In this document: positions 56,555 through 64,000 of the stretch, one piece after another
How the letters are laid out: every line of letters starts with the position of its first letter
Position numbering within the stretch: position 1 is the first letter of the stretch
From: Zea mays
Taxonomy: Eukaryota > Streptophyta > Magnoliopsida > Poales > Poaceae
Direction: 5' to 3'
NCBI RefSeq assembly: GCF_902167145.1
Contig: NC_050098.1
Location: 129,654,207 to 129,718,206 of the forward strand
DNA length: 64,000 bases
The notes under the pieces: model-generated
Database searches by the model: none
Told to the model about the DNA's origin: nothing
What the model saw: only the letters and a program-made list of their open reading frames with translations
Program-made: the position numbers and the translations under genes

Positions 56555-57186
56555 TGTGGGGGACATATATCCCCCGGGTCCAATGGAAGGATAAAAGACC
56601 TCACGAAAGGCCCAAGGGCCCAATAAATCATAAGGTCATCCCTTCGTGGGCCTGGGGAGGAACGACCAGTGAAGCAAATTGACGTAAGGCCGGATCGGTG
56701 CGAGCCCAGACGGCCCAATGACTTCGAGCAAGTAAGGACAACAGTGACCCGACCTTCCCGCGCTGGAACCCCGTACAACGGAACCAAGCGAGGATGGGTT
56801 GGCGGAACTATAGGAAGATAGACTCAATTGGTTCACTATCATTTAGGCACATACTGTTATCATATCCGCATGTAATGCCCCACGATCGAATATATAAGGC
56901 CTAGGGGGCACCCCTTCAGAACGATCGAACTCACTACTCAGCCATCCACCTCAACTCTCTACGTTTCCCGCACTAGAGAGCTCCCTTGTAACCAATCACA
57001 TAAAGCATTCTCGCCAGGACGTAGGGTATTACGCATCTCAAAGCGGCCCGAACCTGTAAACCATTGTTTACTATTTCTTGTGCACCCGGCACGAACCATT
57101 GAGCTACAGTTGGTAACACCGTCCTACTCCTAAAAAACACCTTGAGGGGCAACCCCGGGTGTGCGGTCGGACCCAAAACACCAACA
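56555..57186 (+). repeat. 5' LTR of the second Grande-like element (632 bp)
   Basis: Starts TGTGGGGGACATATATCCCCC and ends AACACCAACA. It is colinear with the LTR at 23665-24278 (reverse complement). TATATAAGG lies at 56891-56899. Confidence 0.85.
56891..56899 (+). promoter_or_regulatory. TATA box of the second Grande-like LTR
   Basis: TATATAAGG followed by CCTAGGGGG, as in the other copy at 23934-23942. Confidence 0.6.
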
Positions 57187-57188
57187 GC

Positions 57189-57205
57189 TGGCGCGCCAGG
57201 TAGGG
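57189..57205 (+). other. Primer binding site region of the second Grande-like element
   Basis: TGGCGCGCCAGGTAGGG, two bases after the LTR end, in the expected place for the tRNA primer. I cannot name the tRNA. Confidence 0.6.
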
Positions 57206-57741
57206 GGTGTGTCTCCGATCCAAGCTAGCTCAATGGTTGTCACCTTCCAGCACAAGATCGTCTTCTGCCCTGGGTCCACATTCTGCTTTGGAACCATCTC
57301 ATCTGTAGCGGATAAGGAGGGAACTCTACATCGCATCGCAGATCCACCAAGGAGGAAGTCTCCTCCAACAACCTCCGAAAATATCGGGGTGAAGCAGGGA
57401 AAAGCGCAACCTCCAGCGCTCCGAAAAAATATCGCCTCCAGCAAGCTAGGAGCCGAAGGCCCGATGACCCGGAGAACTCCACTGCCTACTGAAAGGGAAA
57501 TGTGCCCTTGGGCCATTTCTAAGTATTTTGGTGATTGAGTGCAAACACAAGGGCCTAAATGTGAATTTATGTACATGGATGAACAAGGTGAAAATCATGA
57601 AGTAAAGGTATGTTTCTAAGCCTTAGTACATTGGTTTTAAGTACTAATATATTTGTCTAAGTGTTAGAAACAGAAAGAAGAAGAATAGAGAAAAGGAGAA
57701 GGGACTTGGCTGTGTGCTGCCAAGACCCAGCTCGGTCTGGA

Positions 57742-58107
57742 GCACCGGACTGTCCGGTGTGCACCGGACAGTGTCCGGTGCGCCAGGCTGGCGCGACTCG
57801 AACTGGCCGCTCTCGGGAAATTGGCCGGCGGCGTACGGCTAAAATTCACCGGACTGTCCGGTGTGCACCGGACTGTCCGGTGAGCCAACGGTCGGCCAGG
57901 GCCAACGGTCGGCCGCGCAATCCGCGCGGGACACGTGGCCGAGCCAACGGTCGGAAGACGGCACCGGACTGTCCGGTGTGCACCGGACATGTCCGGTGCG
58001 CCAACAGCGCCAGATCTGCCAACGGTCTGCAACGGTCGTCTTCGCCGTTTAAGGAAACAAATCGGGCACCGGACAGTGTCCGGTGTGCACCGGACTGTCC
58101 GGTGCCC
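57742..58107. repeat. Cluster of eight CACCGGAC palindromes
   Basis: Four pairs near 57742, 57848, 57961 and 58067, each of CACCGGACTGTCCGGTG or a spacer variant, joined by TG or TGCA. GCCAACGGTCGG repeats lie between pairs. Confidence 0.9.
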
Positions 58108-58172
58108 CCGACGACAGAAGGCAAGGATGGCCTTCCGGATTTGCTCTCAACGGCTCCTAGCTGCCTTGGGGC

Positions 58173-58180
58173 TATAAAAG
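58173..58180 (+). promoter_or_regulatory. TATA box of the second Sirevirus LTR
   Basis: TATAAAAG followed by GAGCCCCTAGGCG; it matches the TATA of the other Sirevirus. Confidence 0.75.
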
Positions 58181-58766
58181 GAGCCCCTAGGCGCATGGAG
58201 GAGACATCCAAGCAACCTTTGAGCATTCTTGATCATCCACACTAAGTCTCTGCGCATTCGTTTGTGTTTCTAAGTGATTCGAGCTCTGTTCTAAGTGAGA
58301 ACTCTGAGATAGTCTTGTGAGCTCGATTCTTGGCCGTGTGTGTGCGCTTTTGCTGTGGATTTGTGTGTGTTGCTTCCCTCCCTTACTCTGTGTTTCATTT
58401 GTGATCATATACTTGTAAGGGCAAGAGACTCCAATTTGTGGAGATTCCTTGCAAACGGGATAGTGAAAGGAAAACAAAACACCGTGGTATTCAAGTGGGT
58501 CTTTGGACCGCTTGAGAGGGGTTGATTGCAACCCTCGTCCGTTGGGACGCCACAACGTGGAGTAGGCAAGCGTTGGTCTTGGCCGAACCACGGGATAAAA
58601 CCACTGTGTCACTCTGTGCTTGATTCTCTTGTGGTACTGTGTTTTGTTGAGACTTCACTCTAGCCACTTGGCCATACTTGTACTAACCCTTAACAAGTTT
58701 TTGTGGCTTAAGTTTAAGTTTTTACAGGATCACCTATTCACCCCCCCCCCTCTAGGTGCTCTCAAT

Positions 58767-58778
58767 TGGTATCGGAGC
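58767..58778 (+). other. Primer binding site of the second Sirevirus
   Basis: TGGTATCGGAGC, two bases after the LTR end, complementary to plant initiator tRNA-Met apart from one position. Confidence 0.88.
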
Positions 58779-58813
58779 CGTTCTCTTCACAAAAGGACTA
58801 ACCGCCCGAAGAG

Positions 58814-61198
58814 ATGGATCCTAAGGGGAAGGGTATAGTGATCAACGACAAAGAGAAGGAATCCTTCGTCAACGAGCCGAAGGACGATAAGCCTACCGAC
58901 TCCGGCTCGGGCCAAAGACGGAAGGAAGGGAAGAAGAAGAAGACCAGGCGCATCAAGGAGATCGTCTACTACGACAGCGACGAGTCTACTTCTTCCCAAA
59001 AGGACGAGGACCACAACGACTACGAGAGAAGAAAACCGGTTAATTCGAACTTTTCTTTTGATTACTCTCGTATTCCGCAAAGTTCACATTCTCATTTGCT
59101 CTCCATTCCACTCGGCAAGCCCCCACACTTTGATGGAGAGGACTACGGATTTTGGAGCCACAAAATGCGTAGTCACCTATTCTCTCTCCATCCTAGTATA
59201 TGGGAGATTGTAGAGAGTGGAATGCATTTTGATAGTTCGGATAGTCCCATGTTCATTAATGAACAAATTCATAAGAATGCACAAGCTACTACTGTTCTTC
59301 TAGCTTCCTTGTGCAGGAATGAATACCATAAGGTGAGCGGCTTGGATAACGCCAAGCAAATCTGGGACACCCTCAAGATTTCTCATGAGGGGAACGACGT
59401 CACCTTACTCACCAAGATGGAGTTGGTGGAGGGCGAGCTTGGACGGTTCGCAATGATAAGGGGCGAGGAGCCAACGCAAACATACAATCGGCTCAAGACC
59501 CTTATCAACAAGATAAGAAGCTACGGGAGCACGCGATGGACGGACCACGACGTCGTCCGCCTAATGCTAAGGTCATTTACCGTTCTTGATCCTCACTTGG
59601 TGAACAATATACGTGAAAATCCCAGGTACACCAAGATGTCGCCCGAAGAAGTTCTTGGGAAATTTGTTAGCGGGCGAATGATGATCAAGGAGGCGAGATA
59701 TGTGGACGACGCCTTGAATGGTCCGATCAACGAGCCGCAACCTCTCGCTCTCAAGGCAACACGAAGCAAGGAGGCGCTACCTAGCAAGGTGGCACAAATT
59801 GAGGCGGCTGGACTCAACGATGAAGAAATGGCCCTCATTATCAAGAGATTCAAGACGGTGCTAAAGGGTCGCAATGGACAGCCGAGCAAGACTAAGACCA
59901 AGGGGAAGCGATCATGCTTCAAATGCGGTAAGCTTGGTCATTTTATTGCTAACTGTCCTGATAATGATAGTGACCAGGAAAAGGGGAACAAGAGGGAAAA
60001 GAAGAAGCATTACAAGAAGGCAAAGGGCGAGGCGCATCTAGGCAAGGAGTGGGACTCGGATTGCTCCTCGTCCGACTCCGACAATGAAGGACTCGCCGCC
60101 ACTGCCTTCAACAAATCGGCTCTCTTCCCCAACGAGCGTCTCACATGTCTTATGGCAAGGGAGAAGAAGGTGAGTACTCAAGACTCCACTTATGCTTCTT
60201 CTAGTGATAGTGAGTCTAGTGATGATGACATAGATTATTCATGCTTGTTCAAGGGCTTAGATAGATCTAAGATAGATAAAATCAATGAATTGATTGATGC
60301 ATTGAATGAAAAGGATAGGCTTTTAGAAAAGCAGGAGGATTTATTGTATGATGAACATGATAAATTTGTAGAGGCACAAAAATCATATGCTTTAGAAGTA
60401 AAAAGAAATGAAATGCTTTCTTATGAACTATCTACTTGTCATGAAACCATTTCTACTTTACAAGGTGTTAACAATGATTTAAATGCTAAGTTAGAAGTAG
60501 CAAATAAATCTAATTCTTGTGTAGAACATGTTAAGATTTGCACTAGGTGTAAGGATTTCGATGTTGATGCCTGTAGTGAACATCTAGTTTTAATTTCCAA
60601 ATTAAATAAGGAAGTGGCTAGTCTTAATGCTCAACTTAAGACTAGCAAGAATGAAGTTGATAAAATAAAATTTGCAAGGGATGCCTATACGGTTGGTAGA
60701 CACCCCTCAATTAAGGATGGTCTTGGCTTCAAGAGAGAGGCCAAGAACTTAACAAGCCATAAGGCTCCCATCTTCGTCAAGGAGAAAGGGAAGGCCCCTA
60801 TGGCTAGTAATGCTAAAAAGAACCATGCTTTTATGTATTATGATAGGAGAAATGCTAGAAATGCTTATAATGATTTTGATTCACATGTTTATGATTCTCA
60901 TGCCATGTTTGCCTCTAGTTCTTCTTATAAGCATGATAGGGATATGCCTAGGAGAAATATTGCTCATGTGCCTAGAAAGAATGTTATTCATGCTCCTAGG
61001 AAAGTAGTGAATGAACCTTCTATAATTTATTGTGCTTTAAACACTTCCTTTGCTATTTGTAGAAAGGTTAGGAAAATAGTTGCTAGGAAGTTAGGGGCAA
61101 AATGCAAGGGAGACAGGACTTGCATTTGGGTCCCTAAGGACATTTGTGCTAACCTTGCAGGACCCAACATGAGTTGGGTACCTAAGACCCAAGCCTAA
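58814..61198 (+). CDS. gag: Sirevirus Gag, 794 residues
   Basis: Intact capsid-nucleocapsid protein. ATG 58814 ([12 protein letters not shown]) is 35 bases after the primer binding site. The N-terminal charged tail, copia Gag core (about 85-312), CCHC knuckle at residues 368-381, Ser/Asp-rich stretch, coiled coil (about 495-650) and basic C-terminal extension follow the same plan as the copy at 34158-36536. Differences are mostly scattered substitutions plus small indels in the extension (HAPRKV-type repeats). It ends at TAA 61196-61198, inside an overlap with the pol frame. Confidence 0.95.
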   Translation: MDPKGKGIVINDKEKESFVNEPKDDKPTDSGSGQRRKEGKKKKTRRIKEIVYYDSDESTSSQKDEDHNDYERRKPVNSNFSFDYSRIPQSSHSHLLSIPLGKPPHFDGEDYGFWSHKMRSHLFSLHPSIWEIVESGMHFDSSDSPMFINEQIHKNAQATTVLLASLCRNEYHKVSGLDNAKQIWDTLKISHEGNDVTLLTKMELVEGELGRFAMIRGEEPTQTYNRLKTLINKIRSYGSTRWTDHDVVRLMLRSFTVLDPHLVNNIRENPRYTKMSPEEVLGKFVSGRMMIKEARYVDDALNGPINEPQPLALKATRSKEALPSKVAQIEAAGLNDEEMALIIKRFKTVLKGRNGQPSKTKTKGKRSCFKCGKLGHFIANCPDNDSDQEKGNKREKKKHYKKAKGEAHLGKEWDSDCSSSDSDNEGLAATAFNKSALFPNERLTCLMAREKKVSTQDSTYASSSDSESSDDDIDYSCLFKGLDRSKIDKINELIDALNEKDRLLEKQEDLLYDEHDKFVEAQKSYALEVKRNEMLSYELSTCHETISTLQGVNNDLNAKLEVANKSNSCVEHVKICTRCKDFDVDACSEHLVLISKLNKEVASLNAQLKTSKNEVDKIKFARDAYTVGRHPSIKDGLGFKREAKNLTSHKAPIFVKEKGKAPMASNAKKNHAFMYYDRRNARNAYNDFDSHVYDSHAMFASSSSYKHDRDMPRRNIAHVPRKNVIHAPRKVVNEPSIIYCALNTSFAICRKVRKIVARKLGAKCKGDRTCIWVPKDICANLAGPNMSWVPKTQA

Positions 61199-61205
61199 AT
61201 TTGCC

Positions 61206-64000
61206 TTGCAGGTTTATGCATCCGGGGGTTCAAGCTGGATTATTGACAGCGGATGCACAAACCATATGACGGGGGAGAAGAATATGTTCACCTCCTACGT
61301 CAAAAATAAGGATTCCCAAGATTCAATTATATTCGGTGATGGGAATCAAGGCAAGGTAAAAGGGCTAGGTAAAATTGCAATTTCAAATGAGCATTCTATA
61401 TCAAATGTATTCTTAGTGGAGAGTCTTGGATATAATTTGCTATCTGTCAGTCAATTATGTCAAATGGGATATAATTGTTTATTTACAAATGTAGATGTGT
61501 CTGTCTTTAGAAGATGTGATGGTTCACTAGCTTTTAAGGGTGTACTAGACGGCAAACTTTATTTAGTTGATTTTGCAAAAGAAGAGGCCGGTCTAGATGC
61601 ATGCTTAATGGCTAAGACTTGCATGGGCTGGCTATGGCATCGCCGCTTAGCACATGTGGGGATGAAGAACCTCCACAAGCTTCTAAAGGGAGAACATGTG
61701 ATAGGTCTAACAAATGTACATTTCGAAAAAGATAGACCCTGTGCAGCTTGTCAGGCAGGTAAACAGGTGGGAGGAGCGCATCACAGCAAGAATGTGATGA
61801 CCACGTCAAGACCCCTGGAGCTACTGCATATGGACCTCTTCGGACCCGTCGCCTATCTAAGCATAGGGGGAAGTAAGTATGGTTTAGTTATTGTTGATGA
61901 TTTTTCCCGCTTCACTTGGGTGTTCTTTTTGCAGGATAAGTCTGAAACCCAAGGGACCCTCAAACGCTTCCTCAGGAGAGCTCAAAATGAGTTTGAGCTC
62001 AAAGTGAAAAAGATAAGAAGCGACAACGGGTCCGAGTTCAAGAACCTTCAAGTGGAGGAGTTCCTTGAAGAGGAAGGGATCAAGCACGAGTTCTCCGCTC
62101 CCTACACACCACAGCAAAATGGTGTGGTAGAGAGGAAGAACAGGACGCTCATCGACATGGCGAGGACGATGCTAGGAGAGTTCAAGACCCCCGAGTGCTT
62201 TTGGACGGAAGCCGTGAACACAGCGTGCCACGCCATCAACAGGGTCTACCTTCATCGCCTCCTCAAGAAGACGTCGTATGAGCTACTAACCGGTAACAAA
62301 CCCAATGTATCGTACTTTCGTGTATTTGGGAGTAAATGCTACATTCTAGTGAAGAAAGGTAGAAATTCTAAGTTTGCTCCCAAAGCTGTAGAAGGGTTTT
62401 TGTTAGGTTATGACTCAAATACAAAGGCGTATAGAGTCTTCAACAAATCATCGGGTTTGGTTGAAGTCTCTAGCGACGTTGTATTTGATGAGACTAATGG
62501 CTCTCCAAGAGAGCAAGTTGTTGATTGTGATGATGTAGATGAAGAAGATGTTCCGACGGCCGCTATACGGACCATGGCGATTGGAGAAGTACGGCCACAG
62601 GAACAAGATGAACGAGATCAACCTTCTTCCTCAACTATGGTGCAACCCCCAACCAAAGATGACGAACAGGTACCTCAAGTGGAGGCGCTTGATCAAGGGG
62701 GAGCACAAGATGATCAAGTGATAGAGGAAGAAGCGCAACCGGCACCTCCAACTCAAGTTCGAGCGATGATTCAAAGGGATCATCCCGTCGACCAAATTCT
62801 GGGTGACATTAGCAAGGGAGTAACTACTCGATCTCGATTAGTTAATTTTTGTGAGCATTACTCCTTTGTCTCTTCTATTGAGCCTTTCAGGGTAGAAGAG
62901 GCCTTGCTAGATCCGGACTGGGTGTTGGCCATGCAAGAGGAGTTAAACAACTTCAAGCGCAATGAAGTTTGGACACTGGTGCCTCGTCCGAAGCAAAATG
63001 TTGTGGGAACCAAGTGGGTGTTCCGCAACAAACAGGACGAGCACGGGGTGGTGACGAGGAACAAGGCTCGACTTGTGGCAAAAGGTTATGCCCAAGTCGC
63101 AGGTTTGGATTTCGAGGAGACTTTTGCTCCTGTGGCTAGGCTAGAATCAATTCGTATCTTGCTAGCATATGCCGCTCACCATTCTTTCAGGTTGTTTCAA
63201 ATGGATGTGAAGAGCGCCTTCCTCAACGGGCCAATCAAGGAGGAGGTGTACGTGGAGCAACCCCCTGGCTTCGAGGATGAACGGTACCCCGACCATGTGT
63301 GTAAGCTCTCTAAGGCGCTCTATGGACTTAAGCAAGCCCCAAGAGCATGGTATGAATGCCTTAGAGATTTCTTAATTGCTAATGCTTTCAAGGTTGGGAA
63401 AGCCGATCCAACTCTTTTTACTAAGACTTGTAATGGTGATTTGTTTGTGTGCCAAATTTATGTCGATGACATAATATTTGGTTCTACTAACCAAAAGTCT
63501 TGTGAAGAGTTTAGCAGGGTGATGACGCAGAAATTCGAGATGTCGATGATGGGCGAGTTGAACTACTTCCTTGGGTTCCAAGTGAAGCAACTCAAGGACG
63601 GCACCTTCATCTCCCAAACGAAGTACACGCAAGATCTGCTAAAGCGGTTTGGGATGAAGGACGCCAAGCCCGCAAAGACTCCGATGGGGACCGACGGACA
63701 CACCGACCTCAACAAAGGAGGTAAGTCCGTTGATCAAAAAGCATACCGGTCAATGATAGGTTCTTTGCTTTACTTATGTGCTAGTAGACCGGATATTATG
63801 CTTAGCGTATGCATGTGTGCTAGATTTCAATCCGATCCTAAGGAGTGTCACTTAGTGGCGGTGAAGCGAATTCTTAGATATTTGGTTGCTACGCCTTGCT
63901 TCGGGCTCTGGTATCCAAAGGGGTCTACCTTTGACTTAGTTGGATACTCAGACTCCGACTATGCTGGATGTAAGGTCGATAGGAAGAGTACATCGGGGAC
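61206..64000 (+). CDS. pol: Sirevirus Pol, open to the window edge
   Basis: Reading frame +1 to gag, open from 61173 to the window end with no stop by direct reading (931 complete codons from 61206). Protease DSG at residues 14-16, integrase zinc finger and D-D-E core, linker, RT with YVDD at residues 752-755 (63459-63470), and the start of RNase H ([16 protein letters not shown]). Residue numbering up to YVDD equals that of the intact copy, so there is no net indel. The C-terminus, 3' region and 3' LTR lie outside the window. Completeness cannot be judged. Confidence 0.92.
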   Translation, partial: MQVYASGGSSWIIDSGCTNHMTGEKNMFTSYVKNKDSQDSIIFGDGNQGKVKGLGKIAISNEHSISNVFLVESLGYNLLSVSQLCQMGYNCLFTNVDVSVFRRCDGSLAFKGVLDGKLYLVDFAKEEAGLDACLMAKTCMGWLWHRRLAHVGMKNLHKLLKGEHVIGLTNVHFEKDRPCAACQAGKQVGGAHHSKNVMTTSRPLELLHMDLFGPVAYLSIGGSKYGLVIVDDFSRFTWVFFLQDKSETQGTLKRFLRRAQNEFELKVKKIRSDNGSEFKNLQVEEFLEEEGIKHEFSAPYTPQQNGVVERKNRTLIDMARTMLGEFKTPECFWTEAVNTACHAINRVYLHRLLKKTSYELLTGNKPNVSYFRVFGSKCYILVKKGRNSKFAPKAVEGFLLGYDSNTKAYRVFNKSSGLVEVSSDVVFDETNGSPREQVVDCDDVDEEDVPTAAIRTMAIGEVRPQEQDERDQPSSSTMVQPPTKDDEQVPQVEALDQGGAQDDQVIEEEAQPAPPTQVRAMIQRDHPVDQILGDISKGVTTRSRLVNFCEHYSFVSSIEPFRVEEALLDPDWVLAMQEELNNFKRNEVWTLVPRPKQNVVGTKWVFRNKQDEHGVVTRNKARLVAKGYAQVAGLDFEETFAPVARLESIRILLAYAAHHSFRLFQMDVKSAFLNGPIKEEVYVEQPPGFEDERYPDHVCKLSKALYGLKQAPRAWYECLRDFLIANAFKVGKADPTLFTKTCNGDLFVCQIYVDDIIFGSTNQKSCEEFSRVMTQKFEMSMMGELNYFLGFQVKQLKDGTFISQTKYTQDLLKRFGMKDAKPAKTPMGTDGHTDLNKGGKSVDQKAYRSMIGSLLYLCASRPDIMLSVCMCARFQSDPKECHLVAVKRILRYLVATPCFGLWYPKGSTFDLVGYSDSDYAGCKVDRKSTSG

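Larger units (their letters stand above)
56555..57489 (+). mobile_element. Second Grande-like element, 5' end
   Basis: 5' LTR (56555-57186), primer binding site and leader on the + strand, interrupted at 57490 by the second Sirevirus. The rest lies beyond the window. The leader frame (ADKEGTLHRIADPP) matches the leader of the Grande-like element at 23228-23664. Confidence 0.8.
57490..58764 (+). repeat. 5' LTR of the second Sirevirus (1275 bp)
   Basis: TGAAAGGGAAATG to GGTGCTCTCA. It contains eight CACCGGAC-type palindromes in four pairs between about 57742 and 58107, then TATAAAAG at 58173-58180. Same length as the other Sirevirus LTRs by coincidence, with many substitutions and indels. Confidence 0.93.
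57490..64000 (+). mobile_element. Second Sirevirus (Opie/Ji-like), 5' part
   Basis: Plus-strand Sirevirus: 5' LTR 57490-58764, primer binding site 58767-58778, intact gag and pol open to the window end. It is inserted in the leader of the Grande-like element; the left flank CCTAC (57485-57489) should be the target duplication. Coding sequence is very close to the copy at 28880-37861, which lies in opposite orientation, but its LTR is clearly more diverged from that copy's. Confidence 0.93.

Overview
This window is plant nuclear DNA and almost certainly maize (Zea mays) or a very close relative. Essentially every stretch I can assign is a transposable element of a maize-type family: Sirevirus Ty1/copia elements of the Opie/Ji type, Grande-like and Huck-like Tat Ty3/gypsy elements with spliced antisense ORFs, long-LTR Tekay-type chromoviruses, and a small Ds-like hAT element. 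I found no single-copy host gene, tRNA, rRNA or CRISPR array. Family names below the lineage level come from recalled features, not from a database search.

Layout, left to right. 1-10344: 3' part of a Tekay-type chromovirus (element A, + strand) with an extra ORF upstream of gag, broken gag-pol and a 4.3 kb 3' LTR. 10345-24278: Grande-like Tat element on the - strand, with a spliced antisense gene (10351-12427), an 89 bp tandem repeat, pol and gag remnants and its 5' LTR (23665-24278). It is interrupted by a solo LTR (14973-19306) of element A's family in opposite orientation to element A. 24279-28348: 3' end of a Huck-like Tat element (+) with a spliced antisense gene and its 3' LTR. 28349-52381: second Tekay-type chromovirus (element B, +), badly decayed. 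Its upstream ORF is split by an intact, very young Sirevirus (28880-37861, - strand, TSD GTAGT). Its integrase is split by a solo LTR (42934-50015, -), which itself carries a Ds-like element (43786-44412) and an opposite-facing solo LTR of its own family (44510-47743). 52382-56554: oldest substrate, a decayed zinc-knuckle pseudogene and an aORF-like remnant. 56555-57489: 5' LTR and leader of a second Grande-like element (+), interrupted at 57490 by a second Sirevirus (+) whose gag is intact and whose pol is open to the window edge.

The insertions form a nested stack. Element B entered the zinc-knuckle sequence, the Huck-like element entered B's leader at the primer binding site, the Grande-like element entered the Huck-like one, and element A and a sister LTR entered the Grande-like one. 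The youngest layer is the Sirevirus at 28880-37861, whose LTRs differ at only two sites by my reading.

The most interesting signal not explained by standard annotation is in the two chromoviruses. Both carry a related gag-upstream protein (ORF0), and all four start codons (ORF0 and gag in both elements) directly follow a splice-acceptor-like AG. Their LTRs contain splice-donor-like sites downstream of the TATA box or in the equivalent GC-rich leader. This suggests that alternative splicing of one LTR transcript selects ORF0 or gag.
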